From assembly GCA_900323505.1 (NCBI GenBank), contig OOIN01000001.1:2356001-2420000 (forward strand): DNA of 64,000 bases. Direction: 5' to 3'. Positions 22,389 through 32,300 of the stretch are shown here, piece after piece (the stretch's first letter is position 1; every line of letters starts with the position of its first letter). The position numbers were made by a program, and so were the translations under genes. This DNA is from Ustilago trichophora. Taxonomy: Eukaryota; Basidiomycota; Ustilaginomycetes; Ustilaginales; Ustilaginaceae. The notes under the pieces are model-generated. The model did no database searches and was not told the DNA's origin. It was given only the letters and a program-made list of their open reading frames with translations.

Positions 22389-23396
22389 CCTACAACTTAT
22401 CAGTAGAGAGGTCTTGATCGTTCTCCCGACACACATTTTTTGACGGGGGTTAGTATTCTTCTCTTAAAGTTTTTTTTTTTCTTTTTTTTTTTGTATTTGT
22501 GCTACAGTATACTTTACGGTATTTTCGTCTTTTACAGTTTTCGTGTTTGTGAATGGAAAGATTTGAGATGGTTCCGAATATATTGTAACAAAAGGAGTTT
22601 GCCGGATTTGGAGGGACCTGAGGAGCCATTGAGGTTGCCAAAGTGGTTCTGGGGACGGCTCTTGAAGGTGGTGGTTCCTTGGCGTAGCCATCCAGTGAGG
22701 GTGGGCATGGTGGGTCTGTGGCGAGCTGTTTAGGATGGTGGCTTTGCTGGGTGGTTGTATATCCTGGTGAGTCAGCAAGCTGAGGCAGTCTTGGATGGAG
22801 GCAAGTCAATCTGCATGGAGGCCTCAAGCGCAGGTTGTGGGGTTGGATATTTGCTCAAGCACCATCTCCTCCTGCCAGCCACCATCAACCTTAGGAGTAA
22901 GTGTCATGCTGTGGCTTGTTCTGCTTGACATCAACTAGCCATCCAATGCCTTCTTTTGCTCTGATCTGCTCCTCCCTTGCTTTGGGGTCCCTATTGCCAC
23001 CGTCTACATCACCAATGCTGCCCATGCCGCTGTTCTCCCACTGCTGCCCATGACGCTCCCACCGCTCACACTGTCATTTGCTCTGCTGGTATGCATCGAC
23101 ATTTGAATGCAACAATTAGACCTCATTTTGATTGATCATGCAATGCCGAGTGCGCATGAGCAGCTAACTCACGAAGCCATTCCGGGGTGGCTCTATGGGT
23201 GGCACCTAGGTAGGAGCCAACCTCGCTGGCTCTGCAGGTGGCTCCGAGGCTGGCCATTTCCTTTTGTTACGACATTGAAAAGGAACTCTTTTTGGAGCAT
23301 GTACAGTACACGGAGATTGGATGCCAAAAAGAAGTCGTCTTCATCGTCTTCATCGTTGTCGGATGAAAGTTCTTTTGTCCTGAAGCACGACTCGAC
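22389..23396. other. Intergenic region of unusual composition
   Basis: About 1 kb without a supportable gene. It begins with T-rich runs (22470-22492) and TACAGTA at 22503-22509. A G/T-rich stretch (about 22600-22850) and a stretch of Leu/Pro-coding character (about 22860-23270), with stops in all frames, follow. TACAGTA recurs at 23302-23308. It could be a decayed mobile element, but I recognise no motif. Confidence 0.4.
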
Positions 23397-25608
23397 CTAG
23401 GTTCGGCGTCGAACAGGGGGAGAAGGGAAAAACTTTGCCACTACACGTTCTAGTTCACCTAGCATTTTTTCGACCCTCTCGTGGGTAGGATAGGTCGCAG
23501 ATTCGATAGGATAGGTTCGACTAGCGTTGATGGGGCCTCCTCTAAATGCGAGGTTGATTCTATGGCTGAGAGTCAGTTCGAAAGGTTTGGTTTTCAAAAA
23601 CAGGGTAAGAGCGTTTGAAGGGGGATGAGATGGAAAAGACAGGGAACCGAGAACAGGAGCAAAGCAAATGACGGGTTTCAGCAAGTTAGCACTTCCCAAA
23701 GATGACGCCAAAGTACTGCAGACATGAAGAAAGAAGCCACAAGAATCGCACTCTTGAACAGAAAACTTACCTATGAACTTGAGTCCCAGAACCACCACCA
23801 GCAGCAGCACTAGCAGCCCGACCTGCTTCGATCGCCAACAATCGTCCACCTAGAGGACCCGCATTTCTTCGCGCAGCTCTCTCTTCCCGAAGCTGCGCAT
23901 TGGCAGCTTGAGCAGCACGTTGGATTTGCGATCGGGTCTGAAGGTTGGTGAATACTACTTCTGACGTATCGTCCGAGTCCGAGGAGGTTGAGTTTGAGGT
24001 GTTGGAGGTTCGATTGGGGTTTAGGGGGGTGTTGTTGATGCGTGAGGGTCTGGTAGTGGTGGTGGTGATGGTGGATGAGGCTATGCGTTTGTTGCGGTTG
24101 GTAGAGCTGGCTGAGGAGGTATCGTTTGCAGAGTCTGAAGAGGACACAGCGGTATTGTTGTTGGAGGGGCGTCCCAAAGCAACATCGTTAGCAGAAGACC
24201 TCGTACGAGCATCCGATGTTGTCCTCAAACCAATCGAATCTTCCCTACCACCCGGCATCTCACTTGTAGGAATAACCACACTGACACCTCTATCCTCCCT
24301 TTCCACAGCTTCCTCTTCATCCCTCCGACCATCGTTGGGGAACGAATCGATCATCACCACCTCCTGCTCCTCCTCTTCTACGGCATTTCTACGCGTAGTG
24401 ACACCTCTCCTCGCGGCGGCTGCCCTAGTTATCCCCACCAGGCCCCTGGAGTGCGTGGAGGAGCGCGTGTAGGGGGTGAGACTGCGAGCTCTTCTGATGG
24501 CCGAAAGAGAACGTGGTATCGGGGCTGGAGCTGGAGTGTCTCGATGGGTGCTGGTGGAGGAGGAGAAGGAGGAGGAGGGTTGGCGTGCTCGATTGGTGGG
24601 TGTGGTGGTGGAGGGCTGGATGGCGGGGAGTGGGGCTGGGGTTGAGGTGCGTCCAAAGACAGGAACTGCGAGGCGGGCGGATGCTGAGAATGCAGTGCGG
24701 TTCTCCTCAGAGTTCGTGACAGTGGGCTGAGTAGGCGGACCCATCGCATCCGAAGCTGAAGTAGAGGAAGCAGAGGCGGCGAGAGAAGGTGCAGATGCTT
24801 CTGCCTTGACCACGCCCACAATGCATATCTCGTCCACGGTAGCAGTGGGAGCAGTATCCTCGGTCTTGGCGACAACACTCCTAGCCCTTGCCCCACCATT
24901 GCTACCGGCCGCTAGACCATCGGAAGCCGTAGCACCGGCAACCGAGGGAGTTGACGGCCTTACAGCCCCAAAGACGCCATGAGAGGTCGCCGAGTTTCGA
25001 ACAGCCCCAATTCCAGCCGAAACACCTTGGGATTCAGCCCTAGTACCAGCCCCGGCGTTGCTAATACTGGACCGCGGCTGAGGCAGGACAGAAAACCCCC
25101 TTACAGGTCCAGTAGAAGCGAAAGCTGCAGCCATACGATCCGCCACCCTACTTCTACCACTAAGGGGGTTAGAGTCTGTCAGATCAATCACCATCCCTTG
25201 TTTCACCCTTCCGTTCCCAATTACACCCTACCGCCATCGACACAATCCAACATGTCAGCCCGCTATACAAGACATGCAGTAGTCGAAAAGGGGGGGGGGG
25301 GGGGGGGGGGGGGAGGAAGTGGTGCTTACCCTAGCGCAACCGGGAGAATCTTCCAACGCGTCAGTATCACGGCGTCGGCGACTCGGAGTTGGCGTAATGG
25401 GGCTAGTACAGGCGGGGAGCAGTGCTTCCACCGTTCGTCTGTCTTCTGAGGCGGAGGAAGTGTCGGAATCTGCGTTTGTATTCGTACTTCCACCGCTGGT
25501 GGTGTTGGACGTGAAAATGCTGCTGCGAGAGGTGGTGGTGGAGCGAGTAGAAGATGGGCTGACAATGTCGGGAAGCGATGGGGAGGTGCTGCGGCTGTCA
25601 ACGGTCAT
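23397..25608 (-). CDS. Three-exon protein with several SUMO-interaction-like motifs
   Basis: Family not recognised. My exon model is 25608-25330, 25227-23771 and 23715-23397, giving 684 aa, with introns of 102 nt (GTAAGC...GGTAG) and 55 nt (GTAAGT...TGCAG). Both junctions preserve frame (phase 0 and phase 2). Exon 1 is Ser/Thr-rich. Exon 2 opens with VIDLTDS (residues about 106-112), a textbook SUMO-interaction motif. Similar hydrophobic cores next to acidic residues follow at DEICIV (about 225-230), EEEEQEVVMID (about 377-387) and VSVVIP (about 408-413). The rest is Ser/Thr/Asn-rich and disordered. Exon 3 encodes a more ordered tail with balanced codon use, including FELTLSHRINLAFRGG and an amphipathic helix HERVEKMLGELERVVAKFF. 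SUMO-targeted ubiquitin ligases share such N termini, but no RING finger is visible. Nuclear SUMO-related function is inference. Confidence 0.65.
25290..25313 (+). repeat. Homopolymer run of 24 G within an intron
   Basis: Twenty-four consecutive G on the plus strand (C on the transcribed-gene strand), inside the first intron of the SUMO-motif gene, between its donor and the likely CTGAC branch point. Length may be unreliable for sequencing reasons. Confidence 0.9.
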
Positions 25609-26103
25609 GTTTGAAAGTCGGATCGAAGATATAAGATGTGGAATGGAGTTTAGGCGGTTATGAAAGGCCTAGCGAATGTCAAAGTGGCGATGGGAAGGCG
25701 CAAATTTGCAAGATGACAAAGGGTAAAAGTCGACACGTTGGAGAGAGCTAGAAGAAGAGGTGAGGAGTGAAGGCAAGAGAGCGATGAGAGAAGGAAGAAA
25801 GGAAGGCAGGAAGGAAGGAGATACGAGTGCGAGATGAAGTACCATCCCCATCCAACGCCTCTGTGCAAGGAAGCATTGTACGGACAATGCATTGTCCAGT
25901 AACGCTCCTCTCCGCTCCGCATCAACGCCTTGAAAGAAGCCGTTCCGCAATGCGCAGTGAACACAATCCTTTTACGGCAAAGACCAAACCACAAACCACT
26001 TTGCGCAATCAATCCGTCAACACACGGCGCACTCTATTTCATTCGTTCACGCTGTGCGCAATATCGTTATCACTGTCACATTTGCGCAATTCTCTCTTGC
26101 TAA
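25609..26103. other. Intergenic region
   Basis: Upstream region of the SUMO-motif gene and 3' flank of the OXR1-like gene. No gene seen. An ACAAAGGGT at about 25716 is one base off the smut pheromone response element ACAAAGGGA. Confidence 0.5.
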
Positions 26104-28437
26104 CTAATCAATGCCAACGGCCCAAACCTCCAATCCGTAGCATTCAAACCTTCCCTCCCCTTCTCTCCTCCCCTGTCCTCTCACTTTGCCATCGCATAAC
26201 ACCTCATTGTCAAACGCAGGACAACAGCTACTCACCCCCTTTTCCAACGCTCCATCCACCCAAAGTCCAAACTTGCCTTCTCCACCACCTACACTCAAGA
26301 ACGTAGACTCGGAAAGAACCATGTAGTCGTTTTTCCCCGTCCATCTGTACTTTTCCACACTGGCCTCTCCCCCTTGCTCTTTCTGAGCCCGCGTCGTCTT
26401 CCAGACGAAACATTCGCCAGAACCATAGTAGTGCTGCTGAGGACGTAGCTTCTCGTTGACAAAGGCACCAAAGACGTTGTCGTTTTCGTCTTTGATGGCG
26501 AGGATGAGTCCAGCATCGGAGATACTACTGAGTCCTCCACCGACGTTCATCTTGCGTCCTTTGGAATTGGAACCGCGGGTTCCCATTGCTTCTTGGGTTT
26601 CGCGTGATGCTCCGCGCAACCAGCCTTCGGCCGAGTTGTCGTCGCCTCCGGGCTGGGTGCCGGACACCATCCTGGCTGCTTTGGTCGGGTCCAACCCTGC
26701 AGCTACTCGATGGTACAGTGTTTGCAGCGAAATACCGTGCTGATCCAGCGAGTAGAGCAGGCTCCATCGCTTGCCCAGTTGCAAGCGAGGCGGGAGTAAC
26801 GCTTGCAGGTGCGAAGCGTGGAACGGTTCGATGACGGTTTCGGTTTCCTCACGACGGTTGGAGAGGGTAACGGGAATAGAGCGTTTCTCCTTTTCGTCCA
26901 GCGTCCAGTGACCCGTATTCCACTTTCGCGTGGAAGAAGTGTCGAAGCCGGGAGCGCCAGAGATGGGAGCTGTGGAGGAATGGATAGGACCACGACGAAG
27001 GGTGCCGCTAGAAGTCATGGAGGAGGACATGGATCCGCCTGCGCTCAGAGTACCCGTGCTATTGGAAGCAAACAGATCTCGAGCGCGGAGTGGTGCGGTG
27101 CTCGATGAGCCAGAAGAAGGTGCTGCTGCACCGCCGGAGAAGCCAGAGGAAGAAGCAGAGGTGGACCCAAAAGGAGTGGCCTGACTGTAATCCGACTCAT
27201 GTGGGAGACTACCACTTCCACGTCGATCCGAGCTAGAGTGCCGATGAGCGCCATCTCCGTTTTCACTCTCTGCTGGTGCATCGCTGGCAATGAGCAGACC
27301 ACCACCAGGATTCGTATCCACCGCACTGTGTCCAGCCGAGCCCGCACCTTCCTCCGCCTCGTCCGGCGGAACGATAAAGTCGCTTGCGCTCGGCAAATGA
27401 TTGGCAATTTCATGCTGAATCCCGCGCAGCGTTGTCCACGTTTTTCTCAAGCTACCAGTCCAGCTTGACGGCGAGGCAGGCGAGAACGACCCAGACCCCG
27501 CTTCGCGTTTCTGATCATTGGCAGCGTTTGAGTGCGAGGCATTGTCGCCGATAGGCTTGGGTTGTGCTGAAAGGCCAAAGTACGAGTCTGTCTTTTTAGA
27601 ATTGGACGACGAGGTGGCCATGGGACTGGTGCGCGCGTCGTGCATGTTCTCGAGCTGTTCCGGTTCGAGCACGAGCGGGCTTGCTCTGCCTAATGCGGTT
27701 TGAGGGGCTCGTTCGAAGCGGGAGAAGAAGTCGTCATCGGCAGAGTTGGCCGGATTAGTTCCATTCTTTTGCTGCTGTTGCTGTTGCTTCTTTTGCTCGA
27801 GCTTCTTCTCGACGCCGCGGAGGTCGATGATGGGTGGAGAAGGCACTCGGGTTGGGTTGGTTGCTACCTCAAAGGCATCAAAGAATGCATCGTCTGCAGG
27901 GTTCGACGTGTTTGCTGTTGTGCCAGATGAAGGTCCTGCAGCGGCGGGAGATAGTGATTGCTCAGTCGGAAGCGTGTGAGCCGCCAAGAAGCTGTTCCAG
28001 TCGGACCACTCGGATGAGGCGCCTCTGCCGCTGATCTTTCGCCTTGCTGGCGGCTTGCTGCTTGCCATCGGTGCTGGTCGCGAAGAAGGAGATGCTGCTG
28101 CTGGGACTGAATCATGCGGCTTGGGAAAGTGCGTCTCTACAGGCGAAAAGCTAGAGACCATGTCTGCGTCTGCCCACTCATCGGCGTCTTCGTCTGCGTT
28201 CCGTGATGGCTGTGAAGACGACGCGGCACGTGTGCGTGTTGGTGAAGAAAAGGCAACCGAAGAGGACGATGCCTGGCCATCGAGAGGCTCAGAGAGCCCT
28301 GGGTCAAAGCTGGAGGGGAATGCAGAGGAAGCGTCGACAAAGGAGCCAAACCCATCTGATTCGGTTCGTGCGTGACCTGAGGCTTCGGAGACTGAACCTC
28401 TGCCACGCCGGCGCAGCGAAGATTCGGGCGAGGCCAT
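26104..28437 (-). CDS. OXR1: OXR1-like TLDc-domain protein
   Basis: A 777-aa protein from the ATG at 28437 (MASPESSLRRRGRG); the frame is open 56 codons upstream, but that extension lies near promoter-like sequence. Residues 1 to about 530 are disordered, rich in Ser, Ala and acidic residues, with a Lys/Gln coiled stretch (EKKLEQKKQQQQQQK). The C terminus (about 535-777) is a TLDc domain: an EPFHASHLQALLPPRL start, WSLLYSLDQHGISLQTLYHR, an ILAIKDENDNVFGAFV strand pair, GSGECFVWKT, and the closing FGLWVDGAL / CYGLEVWAVG strands. TLDc proteins of the Oxr1 group protect against oxidative damage, and yeast Oxr1 promotes V-ATPase disassembly. Fungal orthologs often carry the domain at the very C terminus as here. 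The long N-terminal extension exceeds the yeast protein (about 270 aa). Confidence 0.9.
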   Translation of the reverse strand: MASPESSLRRRGRGSVSEASGHARTESDGFGSFVDASSAFPSSFDPGLSEPLDGQASSSSVAFSSPTRTRAASSSQPSRNADEDADEWADADMVSSFSPVETHFPKPHDSVPAAASPSSRPAPMASSKPPARRKISGRGASSEWSDWNSFLAAHTLPTEQSLSPAAAGPSSGTTANTSNPADDAFFDAFEVATNPTRVPSPPIIDLRGVEKKLEQKKQQQQQQKNGTNPANSADDDFFSRFERAPQTALGRASPLVLEPEQLENMHDARTSPMATSSSNSKKTDSYFGLSAQPKPIGDNASHSNAANDQKREAGSGSFSPASPSSWTGSLRKTWTTLRGIQHEIANHLPSASDFIVPPDEAEEGAGSAGHSAVDTNPGGGLLIASDAPAESENGDGAHRHSSSDRRGSGSLPHESDYSQATPFGSTSASSSGFSGGAAAPSSGSSSTAPLRARDLFASNSTGTLSAGGSMSSSMTSSGTLRRGPIHSSTAPISGAPGFDTSSTRKWNTGHWTLDEKEKRSIPVTLSNRREETETVIEPFHASHLQALLPPRLQLGKRWSLLYSLDQHGISLQTLYHRVAAGLDPTKAARMVSGTQPGGDDNSAEGWLRGASRETQEAMGTRGSNSKGRKMNVGGGLSSISDAGLILAIKDENDNVFGAFVNEKLRPQQHYYGSGECFVWKTTRAQKEQGGEASVEKYRWTGKNDYMVLSESTFLSVGGGEGKFGLWVDGALEKGVSSCCPAFDNEVLCDGKVRGQGRREGEGRFECYGLEVWAVGID

Positions 28438-28872
28438 GCTTTTGCTCAGAGATGCTGCTGCGAGCTGAAGATCGTTACAATGACATGCTCCGAGGGGTGT
28501 GAGGAAAGGTGGCTGAAGAGACTGGTCGAGGATGTGTCGTGAGATGTGCCTGCGTGGCAGTCCGAGACGATGCCGGCGGTTCAGCTCGGTGCTCGAGAAG
28601 CGCAATGCAGACCCCTACAGTACTTGGTTTCTGCAACGATCGTTGTGTGTACGGCGACGGATGTAGCCGTTTGTGAGAGGTCGTAGTTGCGCAGTCGTGA
28701 GAAAGGCAGAGAGGCCAAGGGTCCAAGGTTGACACTGTGAGTGTTGGTAGAAGGAGTGTGTGGAGCCAGTCTTTAAGCTTCTCGAAAAGTGTCACACTTG
28801 ATGCCGTGCCGCTCAGTCACACACAGCTGCACACAGCCAACTGCACACCAGCCCCGCCGAAATTCGCGCAGC

Positions 28873-28924
<52 letters not shown>

Positions 28925-29339
28925 CTTCCTGTCACTCTCACGGTGGGTTGAATTCAACCCAGCCACGCAGTCAAATATCGGTCTGTGCGCGTCACTTTGC
29001 AGCTGCCGTTGCGCACTTTTGGCCCTCCTCACCGCTTCCCACCTAAACCCTTCCCACACCTCTACTCTTGTCGTTGCATCAGCTTTGGAACTCACACGGT
29101 AACGGTGGTTGCAATCACACATCGCAGACTTGTGAAGAAGAGTTAGCCGATTACAGATGATATTACAGATAAGCACGGTAGAAGCAACGGTGACAGACTA
29201 GAAAGACAGTGTAAGTGTGTGAAAACAAAAATCTATGGATGAGCCAGCCCAATGGCGCGCATCGAATCACGAAAGAGAGAAAGAATGTGTGTACGTTGAA
29301 AACGAATGTCATGTGTGGGAAAGAGACTGCGAATCACCA
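28438..29339. other. Intergenic region with AC microsatellite
   Basis: Upstream of the OXR1-like gene and downstream of the RhoGEF gene. It contains TACAGTA at 28616-28622 and an (AC)24 tract at 28874-28921. No gene supported. Confidence 0.6.
28874..28921 (+). repeat. (AC)24 dinucleotide microsatellite
   Basis: Forty-eight bases of perfect AC alternation about 440 bp upstream of the OXR1-like start codon. Alternating purine-pyrimidine tracts can adopt Z-DNA and vary in length. Confidence 0.95.
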
Positions 29340-32300
29340 CTACTGGTAGAAATGAAGGTCAAAGGCCGTCTTCCAGGCTACTGCTTCCTCCGGCGAAGAC
29401 GCGGCGAGATACAGAATCTCGGAACGGTCAACGACACGTAGATTGACACCGCCAATAATCTCGACGGGTCGGATCAGCTTGAGCATCGAGCGGAGCATCA
29501 CAGGTGTGTTGACGTCTTTGCTCTTCGACTGCTCGACGCAGAGCACTGCGACGTCGCTGCACAGGATCAGGGACATGCTCTGGTCTTCGGTCACCTGCTG
29601 CAGATGATCTGCCGACAGCACGTGGTCTTGTCCTGGCGTCTCGGTAGGTGACAGCACACCGTCACTCTCCCGCTGCTGTTGCTGTTGCTGCTGCTGTTGC
29701 AGAGCACCGCTGACTGAAGCGCTCCGATTCGAGCGAACAAACCCAGGAATACGACGCACCACCCGCTTCAACTGCAAAGATCCATCCTTGAGCAGTCGAC
29801 GATGAGGCTGCACCAGAGGTCCCTCGATCGGTCCCCGAATACGATACTGCCACGCGAGCAGGCGTCGGTCCTGCTCAGACTGACGCTTACTTTCGTTGAC
29901 CTTGGACGCGATCTGTGTCACATGCTCCAGAGCCGTAGCCAGAGCGTCGCTATCCGCGAGTCGAGACGTGTCGGTACTCTTGACCAGGTCTTCCAGCAGC
30001 AAGCGGTATCGTGGGATCCTCTGCACTGGTAGCAGGAGGTAGCTCTCGACGTTGAGCTGCGTGTGACGCGGGTGTGTCCTGCAGCGCTTCATGAAGGTTT
30101 TGATTTTCTTGCGCTGCGAAGGAGGCAGACAGCCATCAGGTCCGAAGGAGCCGGTGCCCATCATACCGCCGGGAGCACCATTGGCGTACATAGCTGCAGC
30201 GGCACCTTGTTGCGCAGACAGAGCTCCAAACGCCTGCAGAGCGCTATATCCAGGTGCACCGCGCAGTGAGAGACCGCCGCCGTTGCCGGCTGAAGAGGGA
30301 GCCATCCAGGCGCTAATGCGGTTCTGCGCCGAGTCACAGTTGTTGATGTAGCTCGTGTACATCTTGAAGAATGCTGCATGGGTCGAGAAGACCGATGCGA
30401 CCTTTTCGGCCACTGCTGCAGTCTCTTCGGATGGCATATCGCCCGGCGTGTCTTGGTCATGCTCCAGCACTGGGCTCGCCATCGACACGAGCGACGGGAG
30501 GAACACTGTGCGATGGAACTGCAGTAGCGCCTCGACATTTCCGAAAACAGCACGGTGCTCGCTAGGCGGAATCACGGGAACACCGCTGTTGCCGTCCGCA
30601 GGCGCCATAGCCGGCTTGACGTAGATATCAACCAACTCGCTCAGACCCTTGACGTAGGTACGCTCGGTCGAAACGATCTCGGCGATGATGCGGAATCGTC
30701 GCACCGAGTCATCCTTGCTGCAGCGAGCAGTGCTCAAGCGCGACGGCTCGGACGAAGCGCCCTCCGAGATCGAGCTGGCGGCCGTGCTGGCGACGTACTC
30801 CCCACCCGAGTCGCGCGACTTGGTGGAAGGGTTGCTCGACTCGGCTCGATGCATACTGGGTGTGCGCGAGTGACCACCTGCCTCACGAAGGTGGGCGAGG
30901 GTGCTCTTACTAGGTCCTACGAAGGAGGCAGCTCCGGTGCGTGCTGCAGTGAGATCGTCGAGATCACGCAAGTAGTGCATCAGCGCTCGCAAACGGTTGC
31001 GGTGTCGAGCAAGGCTCTCCTCGTCCATCTCTTCCTGCTGAGATGAGGTTGGGGTTACGGTGGGCTCGAGTTGACTCGGTCTTTGAGCCGCGGCAACAAA
31101 GGCGTGGACGGGCAAGAAGCTGCGTCGGCGTGCTTTCTTCGCTTCAGCGTCCAAGGCGATGGGCTGCAGGAGCATGGTCGGCTCCAAAGGCGTGACAGGC
31201 TCGGAAGGTGGTTCCAGTGGCGTCATGGGAGCGTGATAGTTGGCACGATTCTCGCCGATCGCCGCTGCGAGGCTCTGAGATGTGATGACAACAGAAGGAG
31301 AGATGGGCTCGGACTGCGAAGGAGTCATAAAGGGAGCCATTCCACCACTTTTTGAGATGGAATTGGACCTTGCAGCCCCTCCCGACGAGCGGAGCGACTT
31401 GCGGGATGCCTTGGGTGACGAGAATCGGCTTTCACTCGGACTGATCGTCTCGTGGTATGCAGAAGCAAGCTTGTGGCTAGAAGCCTTGCGCCCAATCTTT
31501 TTGAGGAATCCACCCCACTTGCCCCCACCGGTGGCGTGTGGGTCGGCCTCATCCGCATACGACAGCCTGGTGACTCGATCCTCGTACCCAGTGGTGGGCC
31601 GCGAGTGGACGTCGATGGGGCTGACATAGCCACTGTCGTCGCTTTGGAAGTCCGGAGTCGATACGGGCGGAGTCTGTGCGCCAAATTGGGCGTTGAGCAT
31701 GGTCTGCAAATCGTTGGCACTGCGCATGCGAGGCATGGGTGGACGTGGTGACATCCGAGCAAAGTTGGCGTGAGTGGCGCTGCGGAGTCCACTGTGCATC
31801 GCATGAGCTTCATCGAGGTGTTGCTGTTGCGTCGGCTGGAAAGGCGCTACAAGAGGCCGATCGGCCTGCGCAAGCAGGGGCGCCACAATGTCCTGCCAAG
31901 GGCCACGGAAGTTGTTGCCTTCGACGAACAAGTTGGTCAGCTTGGACATGCGGTGGAGCCAGCTTGGCAAGAAGACAAGCTGGTTGTTGCGAAGACTGAG
32001 ACGCTGTAGCTCTTGCAGCTGGATGAGACTGGAAGGCAGGTGGTGCAGCCCAATGCGATCGGCGGACAGCGTTCGCAGGGCGCGTAGGTTGAGGATCCAG
32101 TCTGGAAGATGGTCTACAGGGTTGCCCGAGATGTCGAGCTCTTCCAAGGCGATGCAAGAGCCGATGGCATCAGGAAGCTGTTGCAAGCCACAGTTGGAAA
32201 GGTCGAGGACGAGCAGGTTGGTGGTGAGAGGCAGGACACGCTCCAACACTTCGAGAAGCCCATCTGCCTTGTTGCAGCTGAGCAAAAGGTGGGTCGTGTT

